From Nitrosovibrio sp. Nv4 (GTDB lineage: Bacteria > Pseudomonadota > Gammaproteobacteria > Burkholderiales > Nitrosomonadaceae): a stretch of DNA of 64,000 nt. Positions 8,984-17,176 of this stretch are shown one piece after another. A program made the translations under genes and the position numbers. Where the stretch lies: contig NZ_OCMZ01000001.1 in the NCBI RefSeq assembly GCF_900215485.1, positions 1,702,274 through 1,766,273 of the forward strand, written 5' to 3'. Numbering within the stretch: the first letter of the stretch is position 1; each line of letters opens with the position of its first letter. The notes below the pieces were generated by a model, which worked only from the letters and a program-made list of their open reading frames with translations, had not been told where the DNA came from and made no database searches.

Positions 8984-9981
8984 GAATAACCGTCCTGGGC
9001 GCGGGGGCGTGGGGCACGGCGCTGGCCATCAGTCTAAGCGTCAACTCCAACGCTTCCCATCAGGTGACTTTATGGTCGCGAAATCCACGTCATATTGCCG
9101 AGCTTGCTTCCCAGCGCGTTAACCGGCGCTATTTTCCCGCTTTCCCTTTGCCTGATTCACTGCGATTGACCTCAGACCTCGGTGCGGCCCTTGAGGTCGC
9201 GGAACTTGCTCTGATCGTTGTTCCGGTTTCCGGGTTACGCGAGACATTGCAGGGGGTTGCCGCCAGCGGAAAAACCGTTCCGGTGGTGTGGGGATGCAAG
9301 GGATTCGAGGCACAATCTGCGAGGTTACCCCATCAGGTGGCGGAAGAGGAATATGCCGGCGTAGCGCCTTACGGGGTATTGTCAGGTCCCAGTTTTGCCC
9401 ATGAAGTGGCGCAGGGGCTTCCTACGGCTCTGACTGTGGCATCTCATGACGAGGAATTTGCGCGAAACGTTGCTGCCCAATTGCACACCCACCGGCTGCG
9501 GGTTTATTCGTCCAAGGATGTCGTGGGCGTAGAAACGGGCGGTGCGGTCAAGAATGTCATATCGATTGCCGCAGGCATTTGTGATGGCATGGAGTTTGGT
9601 CACAACGCCCGGGCAGCATTGATTACGCGAGGTCTGGCGGAAATAACCCGGTTGGGCCTGAAGCTGGGCGGTTGCATGGAAACCTTTATGGGGTTAACCG
9701 GAGTGGGAGATCTGATACTCACCTGCACCGGAGATCTGTCCCGCAATCGCCGGGTGGGGCTGGCGCTTGCAGCAGGCCATCCGTTACCAGACATACTGCT
9801 GGAATTGGGACACACTGCCGAAGGCGTTCACACGGCGCGGGAAGTGTTGCGGCTTAGTCAGGAACTGAAAGTGGAGATGCCAATTACGAAGGCTGTATGC
9901 AGCATACTCGATGATGGCGTGCCGGCAAGAGTGGCGGTGGAAACGCTGCTCAACCGCGAACCGAAGACAGAAAATTACTGA
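8980..9981 (+). CDS. gpsA: Glycerol-3-phosphate dehydrogenase [NAD(P)+]
   Basis: Makes sn-glycerol 3-phosphate from dihydroxyacetone phosphate for phospholipid synthesis. The N-terminal Rossmann motif 'VLGAGAWGTAL' (residues 4-14) and the conserved 'LSGPSFAHEVAQGLPTA' are present. 'GGAVKNVISIAAGICDGM' holds the catalytic Lys, and 'FMGLTGVGDLILTCTGDLSR' completes the family pattern. At 333 residues it is full length. It starts at GTG and overlaps the SH3 gene by four bases, so it depends on that gene's translation. secB-gpsA adjacency is common in proteobacteria and was interrupted here by the inserted element. Confidence 0.97.
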   Translation: MRITVLGAGAWGTALAISLSVNSNASHQVTLWSRNPRHIAELASQRVNRRYFPAFPLPDSLRLTSDLGAALEVAELALIVVPVSGLRETLQGVAASGKTVPVVWGCKGFEAQSARLPHQVAEEEYAGVAPYGVLSGPSFAHEVAQGLPTALTVASHDEEFARNVAAQLHTHRLRVYSSKDVVGVETGGAVKNVISIAAGICDGMEFGHNARAALITRGLAEITRLGLKLGGCMETFMGLTGVGDLILTCTGDLSRNRRVGLALAAGHPLPDILLELGHTAEGVHTAREVLRLSQELKVEMPITKAVCSILDDGVPARVAVETLLNREPKTENY

Positions 9982-9982
9982 A

Positions 9983-10001
9983 CCGGGAACGGTTTTTTTT
10001 A
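9983..10001 (+). terminator. Intrinsic terminator after gpsA
   Basis: AACCG-GGAA-CGGTT directly after the gpsA stop codon, followed by a run of eight T residues. The stem is short but the T-run is strong. It lies between the convergent gpsA and trmL genes. Confidence 0.65.
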
Positions 10002-10006
10002 AGATT

Positions 10007-10471
10007 CTATATGCCTTTCTCGAATCTCATTTGCCGCCACGCTTCGTAGACCACGACTGCAACCGTATTGGATAAATTGAGGCTACGGCTATCAGATACC
10101 ATGGGTACGCGGATTCTGCGTTGTTCCGGGAAACTGTCCAATATTTCCGCTGGCAATCCGCGGCTTTCCGCCCCGAAAAGAAATGCATCGCCGCTCGCAT
10201 AGGCAGCCAGATCATAGCGTCGTTTTCCCTTGGTAGAGACCGCAAAAAGGCGGTGCCCGTGCAGGTGCTCGACGCATTCGGTCCAGCTTGCGTGAACCAT
10301 CACGCTGGCGAACTCATGGTAATCAAGTCCGGCGCGAATTAATTGTTTATCTTCCAGGATAAAGCCCAACGGCTTGATGAGATGCAGCTTTGAACCCGTA
10401 TTGGCACACAGACGGATGATATTACCGGTGTTGGGCGGGATTTCAGGCTGGTAGAGGATTACATCGAGCAT
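10007..10471 (-). CDS. trmL: tRNA (cytidine/uridine-34-2'-O)-methyltransferase TrmL
   Basis: SPOUT-class enzyme that 2'-O-methylates the wobble base of tRNA-Leu. At 154 residues it matches E. coli TrmL. Motifs: 'PEIPPNTGNIIRLCANTG' near the N-terminus, 'FLFGAESRGLP' for the knot region and 'SRSLNLSNTVAVVVYEA' at the C-terminal SAM-binding loop. It reads leftwards, just downstream of comF with a 26-base gap, and converges with gpsA. Confidence 0.95.
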   Translation of the reverse strand: MLDVILYQPEIPPNTGNIIRLCANTGSKLHLIKPLGFILEDKQLIRAGLDYHEFASVMVHASWTECVEHLHGHRLFAVSTKGKRRYDLAAYASGDAFLFGAESRGLPAEILDSFPEQRRIRVPMVSDSRSLNLSNTVAVVVYEAWRQMRFEKGI

Positions 10472-10497
10472 GGCCGGTCTGGATTCTCAAAGCGCTT

Positions 10498-11214
10498 TTA
10501 CGAATCACCGGAAAGCGTTCTCGCCACTACCCATCCGCTTATGTGAGCAGCGCCGCATTTGCGCAGTATCTTTGCCAGTTCATTCAGGGTTGAACCGGTA
10601 GTCATCACGTCATCCAACATAGCGATGCGCTTGCCTGAAAGATCAGTCTCGCAGGCGAATGCATCCCGGATATTTTTCCCGCGTTCCTTCCATGGCAGTC
10701 CCGTCTGGGAGGGAGTATCCTTGACACGGCGGCAGATGGCGGGCAGTAGCGGAATGTCCAACCTTTTCGATACGCGCCGGGCAATCTCGAGCGCCTGATT
10801 GAAACCCCGTTCACGCAACCTCACAGGATGGAGTGGCATCGGCACGATGAAATCCGGCAATGCGCCGGCGTCTATCCGCCTTACCAGCAAATCAGCCAGC
10901 ACGGGTGCTATGGCAAGATTTTTCTGGTATTTGAGGGAGTGAAGTAACGCGTCTACCGGAAAAGCATAATTCACTGCTGCCAGACCAAGATGGAACGCGG
11001 GTGGATTAGCCAGGCAAGCGCCACACACGCGCGATTCCGTCGCAGGTAATGCACAGACAGGGCAATAATGTGGCGGTAAATGAGGCAGGCTGTCCCCGCA
11101 CGGCGAGCAAAAGTCACTTTGAGCGGCACCGCCGCAGAGCAGGCAACTTTTGCTTAATAGCGCCTGCTTAATATTTAATCGACTGTTCAAAAATTTCCTG
11201 CAAAAAATTGACAA
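10498..11214 (-). CDS. comF: ComF family phosphoribosyltransferase-like protein
   Basis: 238-residue protein with an N-terminal double zinc ribbon (Cys clusters 'CLLCGG', 'CSPCG', 'CPVC' and 'CGAC' within the first 75 residues) and a phosphoribosyltransferase fold ending in the PRPP motif 'IAMLDDVMTTGST'. 'FIVPMPLHPVRLRERGFNQA' is the usual ComF/GntX signature. ComF proteins support DNA uptake in naturally competent bacteria, but many non-competent species also carry one. It is followed by trmL on the same strand and is divergent from the biotin operon. Confidence 0.92.
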   Translation of the reverse strand: MSIFCRKFLNSRLNIKQALLSKSCLLCGGAAQSDFCSPCGDSLPHLPPHYCPVCALPATESRVCGACLANPPAFHLGLAAVNYAFPVDALLHSLKYQKNLAIAPVLADLLVRRIDAGALPDFIVPMPLHPVRLRERGFNQALEIARRVSKRLDIPLLPAICRRVKDTPSQTGLPWKERGKNIRDAFACETDLSGKRIAMLDDVMTTGSTLNELAKILRKCGAAHISGWVVARTLSGDS

Positions 11215-11312
11215 CGACGATGCAATCCGTGATGATAGGTGCGATTCTCCAGGATGAGATTGACTCGGCGCTTTTCCTGCTCCCTTCTTTTTCGTTCATT
11301 GTAGCGCAGGTA

Positions 11313-11360
11313 CTCAGTCAATCGCTCAGTCGATGGCTCAGTTAATCACTCAGTTAATCA
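11313..11360. repeat. Four 12-bp tandem repeats before bioB
   Basis: CTCAGTCAATCG, CTCAGTCGATGG, CTCAGTTAATCA and CTCAGTTAATCA follow each other with no gaps. They end 32 bases upstream of the preferred bioB start and would encode the extra N-terminal residues if translation began at 11333. Function unknown; slipped-strand repeat or leader element. Confidence 0.8.
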
Positions 11361-11392
11361 TTGAGCAAAACATAAAGCATCATAAATACGGT

Positions 11393-12430
11393 ATGAGCCA
11401 ACTTACTTCCGACATAACTGCCGCTTTGGAAACAGGTTCGGGTGCAGCTGACACACTTACCGATAGACTCGCTGAACCGCCCGGTACGGTTGCCGAACCG
11501 CTGCGCTGGGATGTTTCCCGCATTGAGGCACTGCTGGATTTGCCGTTCAGCGACCTGATTCATCGCGCGCAATTGGTTCATCGCCAATATCACGATGCCA
11601 ATGCAGTGCAGCTTTCCACATTGATTTCAGTGAAGACTGGCGGCTGCCCAGAAGACTGCGGCTACTGCCCTCAGGCGGCGCGCTACCACACGAGTGTGGA
11701 AAATCAGGATATGTTGTCCCTCGATGAGGTCGTGACAACGGCTGCCGCCGCAAAAGCGCAGGGGGCGTCGCGTTTTTGCATGGGCGCAGCGTGGCGTGGG
11801 CCCAAGCAGCGCGACATCGAAAAAATGGTGGAAATGGTTAGCGCCGTAAAAGCGCTGGGGCTTGAAACCTGTGCCACCTTAGGCATGTTGAAGTCAGGCC
11901 AGGCAGAGCAACTCAGGCAAGCCGGGCTCGATTATTACAACCATAACCTCGACACAGCGCCGGAATTTTACGATGAAATCATTACCACCCGCAATTACGA
12001 GGATCGGCTGGATACCCTGGAGAAAGTTCGCAGCGCGGGAATTCACGTTTGCTGCGGCGGCATTGTCGGCATGGGCGAAACGCGGCGTGCCCGTGCTGGC
12101 CTGATCGGCCAACTGGCCAATCTCGATCCTTATCCCGAATCCGTTCCCATCAACCATCTGGTGCAGGTGGAAGGCACGCCGCTTCATGGCACTGCGGCGC
12201 TCGATCCGCTGGAATTTGTGCGCACTATTGCTGCCGCGCGCATCACCATGCCCAAAGCAATGGTAAGGCTTTCGGCCGGCAGGCAGGAAATGTCGGATGC
12301 GGTGCAGGCACTGTGTTTTCTGGCTGGAGCCAATTCCATTTTCTACGGTGATAAATTGCTTACCACCGGCAACCCGGAAGCTGAAAGGGACAAGGCGTTG
12401 TTCCATAAACTGGGGCTCCGTTCGATATAA
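11393..12430 (+). CDS. bioB: Biotin synthase BioB
   Basis: Radical-SAM enzyme that inserts sulfur into dethiobiotin, the last step of biotin synthesis. The 4Fe-4S cluster motif CxxxCxxC is '[14 protein letters not shown]' (Cys85, 89, 92 counted from this start). '[21 protein letters not shown]', split over strands, and '[10 protein letters not shown]' hold the remaining ligands. I chose ATG 11393 because the longer frame from 11333 starts within a block of 12-bp tandem repeats and adds residues unlike BioB. No strong ribosome binding site is visible at either start. It is first of bioB-F-H-C-D; bioA is not in this window. Confidence 0.96.
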   Translation: MSQLTSDITAALETGSGAADTLTDRLAEPPGTVAEPLRWDVSRIEALLDLPFSDLIHRAQLVHRQYHDANAVQLSTLISVKTGGCPEDCGYCPQAARYHTSVENQDMLSLDEVVTTAAAAKAQGASRFCMGAAWRGPKQRDIEKMVEMVSAVKALGLETCATLGMLKSGQAEQLRQAGLDYYNHNLDTAPEFYDEIITTRNYEDRLDTLEKVRSAGIHVCCGGIVGMGETRRARAGLIGQLANLDPYPESVPINHLVQVEGTPLHGTAALDPLEFVRTIAAARITMPKAMVRLSAGRQEMSDAVQALCFLAGANSIFYGDKLLTTGNPEAERDKALFHKLGLRSI

Positions 12431-12491
12431 TCCCACGCCCCATCCGTGTTATCCATCCGTTTCGCCCGGCCCCCATCGGGTTAACACCGGA

Positions 12492-13649
12492 ATGCTCAAC
12501 GATCTCACTGAATACCTGCGCAGCCGGGAAAGGAAAAAGCTGTATCGCCGTCGTCTGACGCTGGAAAGCGCCCAGAATACGCGGGTCTCGGTGGATGGGC
12601 GGGAATATATCGCGTTTTGCAGCAACGATTATCTCGGTCTCGCCAACCATCCCCGTTTAATCGCAGCAGCCTGCGAAGGCGTCCGCCGATATGGAGTCGG
12701 AGCAGGGGCTTCCCATCTTATCAGTGGGCATTCGTTGGCGCACCACGCGCTGGAGGAAGCGCTGGCGAGCCTTACGGGGCTTCCCCGCGCGTTATTATTC
12801 TCGACGGGATATATGGCAAATGCAGGGGTGGTGACGGCGCTGGCGGGCCGTGGCGATGCAGTATTTGGCGACAAGCTCAACCATGCCTCACTCAACGATG
12901 CCGTACTTGTTTCCCGTGCGAAGTTTAGCCGCTATCCGCACCTCGACATGAATGCGTTGGAACGTCAGCTTTCCGTGTCACCTGCCAAAAGAAAACTGGT
13001 GATAACCGACGCCGTGTTCAGCATGGATGGGGATATTGCGCCAGTTCCCGACCTGCTGTCATTGTGCGAAAAATACGATGCGTGGCTGATGCTTGATGAT
13101 GCGCACGGCTTTGGCTTGCTTGGACCGCAGGGGAGGGGAATTCTGGCCCATTTTAATGTCAGTTCGCCACGCATCATCTACATGGCAACCCTTGGCAAGG
13201 CGGCAGGCGTATTCGGGGCTTTCGTTGCTGCACAAGCAGAGGTTATCGAAACCCTGATTCAGCAGGCACGAAGCTACATCTATACCACAGCAACGCCGCC
13301 GTTATTGTCTCACGCCTTGCTGAAAAGCCTGGAGTTGATCGAAAGCGAGGAATGGCGGCGAGAAAAGCTGGCACAACTTATCGCAACGCTAAAACAGGAA
13401 TTGCATCCTTTGCGCTGGAAGCTGCTGCCATCGGCTACTCCCATCCAGCCTTTGATCATTGGCGAGAATGAAAAAGCGTTGCGGATCAGTGACGCGTTGC
13501 GGGAGAGAGGAATCCTGGTTCCGGCAATCCGCTCGCCTACGGTTCCGCAAGGCGGATCGCGGCTGCGGATTTCGCTGTCCGCGACGCATAAGATGGAAGA
13601 CATCGCACGCCTCGCAACCGCTCTGAAAGAGCTGGACAGCCAAATTTGA
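12492..13649 (+). CDS. bioF: 8-amino-7-oxononanoate synthase BioF
   Basis: PLP enzyme that condenses pimeloyl-ACP with L-alanine. Starting at ATG 12492 ('MLNDLTEYLRSRE') gives 385 residues, the usual length; the open frame upstream to 12297 overlaps bioB and has no BioF character. Motifs: 'FCSNDYLGLANHPRL', 'SHLISGHSLAHHALEE', 'LMLDDAHGFG' and the Schiff-base Lys236 in 'MATLGKAAGVFGA'. About 60 bases separate it from bioB. bioH follows after 20 bases. Confidence 0.95.
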   Translation: MLNDLTEYLRSRERKKLYRRRLTLESAQNTRVSVDGREYIAFCSNDYLGLANHPRLIAAACEGVRRYGVGAGASHLISGHSLAHHALEEALASLTGLPRALLFSTGYMANAGVVTALAGRGDAVFGDKLNHASLNDAVLVSRAKFSRYPHLDMNALERQLSVSPAKRKLVITDAVFSMDGDIAPVPDLLSLCEKYDAWLMLDDAHGFGLLGPQGRGILAHFNVSSPRIIYMATLGKAAGVFGAFVAAQAEVIETLIQQARSYIYTTATPPLLSHALLKSLELIESEEWRREKLAQLIATLKQELHPLRWKLLPSATPIQPLIIGENEKALRISDALRERGILVPAIRSPTVPQGGSRLRISLSATHKMEDIARLATALKELDSQI

Positions 13650-13669
13650 TGAGCTTGTGCATATAAACG

Positions 13670-14497
13670 ATGAGCCTTCATGTTGAATCCATTGGCGTCG
13701 GTCCCGATCTCGTTATGCTGCATGGCTGGGCCATGCACAGCGGCGTCTGGCGGGACGTACGCGATGATCTGGCGCAGCATTTCCGCCTGCATCTCGTGGA
13801 TTTGCCTGGGCACGGTTTCAGCTCGGGGTTCGGTCCGGGGTTCATTCCGGCTCGCGTATCGGGTTTGCAAGGCGGCGCGCTGAAGCACATTGTTGATATG
13901 ATCGCAGGTGTTTTACCGGCGAACTGTATTGTTTGCGGATGGTCGCTGGGTGGGCAGATCGCAATCGAACTTGCACTGCGCGAACCTTTGCGTGTCAAGG
14001 AAATCGCATTGATTTCCACGACACCCTGCTTTGTCAAATGCAAAGATCCACATGAAAGCTCGCAACACGACTGGGATGGGGGGATGGATGCCGCGACGCT
14101 ACAGTTATTCACGCAGAATCTGAAGCGGGATTACAGAACGACTATGAAAAGGTTTCTTACCTTGCAAGTGAGCGGTGGCAGCGATACCCGTGTGTTAGCG
14201 CAGCTACGCAAGAACTTATTGGAACGAGGGGACCCGGATACGACCGCGCTGGAGGCGGGATTACAGGTTCTGTTATCTAGCGATCTGCGGGAGAAAATAA
14301 AGAATATCAATCAGAGGGTTTTAATTTTTCATGGCGAGAACGATGCTATCACCCATCCTGATGCAGCAAGATGGATGCATCAGCAATTGCGAAATTCAGA
14401 ACTCATCATGCTGCCGAACTGCGGCCACGTTCCTTTTTTATCTTATCCTGATCAATTTGCGGACAGTCTGGTTCGGCTGTCACGGTTGGGCAATTAA
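13670..14497 (+). CDS. bioH: Pimeloyl-ACP methyl ester esterase BioH
   Basis: Alpha/beta hydrolase that removes the methyl group from pimeloyl-ACP methyl ester, freeing the substrate for BioF. The nucleophile Ser92 is in 'CGWSLGGQIA', the oxyanion-hole region is 'MLHGWAMHSGVW', and the acid and histidine are in 'GENDAITHPDA' and 'NCGHVPFLSYP'. It has 275 residues, slightly longer than E. coli BioH because of a Gly/Phe-rich insertion near residues 50-65. It abuts bioC exactly (TAA then GTG), consistent with the two acting together. Confidence 0.93.
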   Translation: MSLHVESIGVGPDLVMLHGWAMHSGVWRDVRDDLAQHFRLHLVDLPGHGFSSGFGPGFIPARVSGLQGGALKHIVDMIAGVLPANCIVCGWSLGGQIAIELALREPLRVKEIALISTTPCFVKCKDPHESSQHDWDGGMDAATLQLFTQNLKRDYRTTMKRFLTLQVSGGSDTRVLAQLRKNLLERGDPDTTALEAGLQVLLSSDLREKIKNINQRVLIFHGENDAITHPDAARWMHQQLRNSELIMLPNCGHVPFLSYPDQFADSLVRLSRLGN

Positions 14498-15388
14498 GTG
14501 ACCTACGATCATACTATCGACAAGCGCCTGGTGCGCAGCGCTTTCGGGCGGGCAGCGGCGACTTACGACCAGGCGGCAATCCTGCAACGCGAAGTGTGCG
14601 ACCGAATGCTGTCGCGTCTCGATTACATCAAATATGTCCCTGATGTCATTCTCGATGCCGGGAGCGGCACGGGTTACGGTACACGCAAGCTGCTCACGCG
14701 CTACCCGGCTGCCCGGATGCTGGCAATCGATATCGCCCCGGCAATGCACATCCAGGCGCGCCCTGCAGTCTCGGGGTGGCGGAAATTTTTGGCGATTTGG
14801 GGGAATCAAGCGGGCAATCAGACCAGCTACATAGGCGGGGACATAGAGCAGATGCCCCTTATAGATTCCTGCGTGGGTCTTGTATGGTCCAATCTGACGC
14901 TGCAATGGTGCAATGACCTCAAGCAGACATTTGCCGAGGTGCACAGGGTCCTGAAAACCGGCGGTTTGTTCATGTTCAGCACTTTTGGGCCCGATACCTT
15001 GAAAGAATTGCGCCAGGCATTCCGCAGCATGGATGGTTACAGTCACGTCAATCGTTTCACCGACATGCACGACATCGGCGACATGCTGGTGCATAACGGC
15101 TTCGCTACACCTGTCATGGATATGGAATATATCACGCTGACCTATGACGATGTGATGGGTGTGATGCAGGACCTAAAAGCCATCGGCGCTCATAATGTTA
15201 CTCAGGGGAGGCGGCGAGGGCTTACCGGCAGGACTGCATGGCAGAAGGCGATAAGCCATTACGAAACCCTGCGGTTGGAAGGAAAACTGCCCGCGACTTT
15301 TGAAGTGGTTTACGGCCATGCCTGGAAGGTACAGTCACGCAAAGACATACTCACGCCCGAGACAAGACGGCAGCTCGGCCTGCTATGA
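14498..15388 (+). CDS. bioC: Malonyl-ACP O-methyltransferase BioC
   Basis: SAM-dependent methyltransferase that caps malonyl-ACP so that fatty acid synthesis can build pimeloyl-ACP. 'VRSAFGRAAATYDQAA' is the typical BioC N-terminus, and the SAM motif I is 'ILDAGSGTGYGTR' (about residues 51-63). 'VWSNLTLQWCNDL' and 'FSTFGPDTLKELRQAF' follow. GTG start immediately after the bioH stop codon. At 296 residues it is longer than E. coli BioC (251); the extra length includes a short insertion after motif II. Confidence 0.94.
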   Translation: MTYDHTIDKRLVRSAFGRAAATYDQAAILQREVCDRMLSRLDYIKYVPDVILDAGSGTGYGTRKLLTRYPAARMLAIDIAPAMHIQARPAVSGWRKFLAIWGNQAGNQTSYIGGDIEQMPLIDSCVGLVWSNLTLQWCNDLKQTFAEVHRVLKTGGLFMFSTFGPDTLKELRQAFRSMDGYSHVNRFTDMHDIGDMLVHNGFATPVMDMEYITLTYDDVMGVMQDLKAIGAHNVTQGRRRGLTGRTAWQKAISHYETLRLEGKLPATFEVVYGHAWKVQSRKDILTPETRRQLGLL

Positions 15389-15407
15389 GAGATTCGACAC
15401 GCATCTT

Positions 15408-16106
15408 ATGACGAAAGGTTATTTCGTCACCGGTACCGGCACGGGGGTGGGCAAGACCCTGACCAGCTGCGCCTTGCTCCATGCCTTGAGTGCGCGCGGC
15501 AAGACTACCGTGGGGATGAAGCCAGTTGCGGCCGGCCGCGAGAATGGAAAATGGAATGATGTGGAATCGCTCGCAGCGGCAAGCACGGTCGCCGCTCCGC
15601 GAGAACAGGTGAATCCTTATGCGCTAAATCCGCCGATTGCGCCGCATATCGCGGCAAGCCTGGCAGGCGTCAACATCGACATCAACGTCGTCCGCCAAGC
15701 CTACCTGGAATTGCAAAAAGTCGCCGATGTCGTGATTGTTGAGGGCGCTGGCGGTTTTCTCGTACCGTTGAATGACCGTCAGGACGGCGCTGACATGGCA
15801 CAGGCTTTGGGTCTGCCGGTTATAGTGGTGGTAGGGATGCAACTTGGCTGTCTTAGCGATGCGCTGCTGACCGCCCAGGCTGTGCGGGCAACCGGGCTGC
15901 TGCTTGCTGGATGGGTGGCGAACTGTATCGAACCGCAAATGGCCGTGTTCGCTGAGAATGTACTTGCGTTGGAACAGCGGCTGGATTGCCCATTGCTGGG
16001 GGTGCTGCCATTCGAACAAAATCCCGACGCCAGGAAATTGTCGGCGTTGCTGGATATTGCGAAAATGGAACCAGATGGCTTTTGTATCAACTCATCTTCC
16101 CATTAA
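15408..16106 (+). CDS. bioD: Dethiobiotin synthetase BioD
   Basis: ATP-dependent carboxylase that closes the ureido ring of dethiobiotin. The P-loop 'GTGTGVGKT' covers residues 9-17, followed by 'GMKPVAAG' and 'VEGAGGFLVPL'. ATG at 15408 gives 232 residues, the family length; the frame is open upstream into bioC without BioD features. It lies 19 bases after bioC and is last in the operon. Confidence 0.95.
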   Translation: MTKGYFVTGTGTGVGKTLTSCALLHALSARGKTTVGMKPVAAGRENGKWNDVESLAAASTVAAPREQVNPYALNPPIAPHIAASLAGVNIDINVVRQAYLELQKVADVVIVEGAGGFLVPLNDRQDGADMAQALGLPVIVVVGMQLGCLSDALLTAQAVRATGLLLAGWVANCIEPQMAVFAENVLALEQRLDCPLLGVLPFEQNPDARKLSALLDIAKMEPDGFCINSSSH

Positions 16107-16163
16107 TCCGCCTCATGCGGAGTCGGAGAACCGCTCTCATAACCATGCAGCATAATCGGGTAT

Positions 16164-16568
16164 TCAGACCATTACACCTTGGTGCGCAGGGGGAGTGTTG
16201 AGCAAATTTTCTTCTGATTGAAATATGAGCATACCTACGAATATGCCAAGAATGGTTATGACGATACTCGCAAAAAATGCTGTCCAGAACCCCGAAATCC
16301 TGAACCCTGGAACGAGCGTCGATACCAGAAGCAGCATCAGGGCATTAATAACCAGCAAAAAGAACCCGAAACTGATCAGTGTCAGCGGAATCGTCAGTAT
16401 GATGATGACCGGCCTGATTACAGCATTAGCAAAACCTAGCAGGAGCGCCGATATCAGCAGGGATTTTTTATTGGCAAACGAAATACCGTGAAAAATGAAG
16501 CTCGCCACCCAAAGCGAGAGCGCAGTTATTCCCCAATGGGCCAAAAACGCCATTACGTTGTCCAGCAT
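16164..16568 (-). CDS. Small integral membrane protein, PF04020 (YvlD-like) family
   Basis: 134 residues with four predicted membrane helices and the family segments 'ALLLGFANAVIRPVI' and 'LTIPLTLISFGFFLLVINA'. It is sometimes annotated as a phage holin family protein, but nothing here links it to a phage or to lysis. Function is unknown. It converges with bioD, from which it is separated by 57 bases. Confidence 0.85.
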   Translation of the reverse strand: MLDNVMAFLAHWGITALSLWVASFIFHGISFANKKSLLISALLLGFANAVIRPVIIILTIPLTLISFGFFLLVINALMLLLVSTLVPGFRISGFWTAFFASIVITILGIFVGMLIFQSEENLLNTPPAHQGVMV

Positions 16569-16839
16569 TGCCCAGTCCCGGATTTATTCAATCCACCGAA
16601 TGTCGAACACGTTATTATTAAATAACCGGCGCGGATAGATCTGATATTCACGCCGCGGGATTTCCATTTATCATTATTCTTGTACCTGGTTCTTGGCTAT
16701 TTGAGGATACCGAAGGTTACCTGAAAGATTGCCGGTAGACATGACACAACCGTCGGCCTTCTTATCGGCAAATTTTACAATAGATATTCTCATCTGCCCG
16801 CAAAAACCGCTACATGACCAAAAAACAGTGCTTTAAATA

Positions 16840-16857
16840 CTGGCACGAATTCTGCTT
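16840..16857 (+). promoter_or_regulatory. Sigma-54 promoter match
   Basis: CTGGCACGAATTCTGCTT matches the -24/-12 consensus (TTGGCACG-N4-TTGCWT) at nearly every position and has the required GG-N10-GC spacing. A transcript would start near 16868 and run towards the REC-PAS-GGDEF-EAL gene at 17177. The rest of the 608-base gap 16569-17176 holds no convincing gene, apart from a weak open frame at 16903. Confidence 0.6.
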
Positions 16858-16902
16858 ATCTTTACTTATCTTGAATAGCGTCTTCTATGACTGATCTCTG
16901 GC

Positions 16903-17133
16903 TTGCAGATTGTGAATGATGGCTTTGTAACAAGAATTGTTGCTCCGCCTGAACAGGACTATGATGCGTTCGAGCAATTGTTTATCTCGTCGCCAGGGAA
17001 AGGGGAATCGATATCATTTTTCTGTCTGGGGCGGATAAAGGTTACTACAGGGAATGTGATGCCATACATCGCATGGGCCATGGTGTTGAGCGAGAAGGGA
17101 ATCTCCCAAATAGGATGGACAGTAAAGGGTTAA
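16903..17133 (+). CDS. Possible small protein downstream of the sigma-54 site (weak)
   Basis: A 76-codon frame beginning with TTG (or GTG at 16912), about 35 bases after the predicted sigma-54 start point. I recognise no family in it, and there is no good ribosome binding site. The N-terminal half ('GFVTRIVAPPEQDYDAFEQL') is protein-like, but chance cannot be excluded. It ends 43 bases before the cyclic-di-GMP gene. Confidence 0.22.
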   Translation: MQIVNDGFVTRIVAPPEQDYDAFEQLFISSPGKGESISFFCLGRIKVTTGNVMPYIAWAMVLSEKGISQIGWTVKG

Positions 17134-17176
17134 AGCATTTATTCGCAGTTTTAATTAATTTTTCAACCGGAATTCA

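Noticed and set aside
16164..16568. Phage holin next to the biotin operon
   Set aside because: The protein belongs to the PF04020-type membrane family that is named 'phage holin' in some databases, but four helices, host context and distance from the prophage argue for an ordinary membrane protein.
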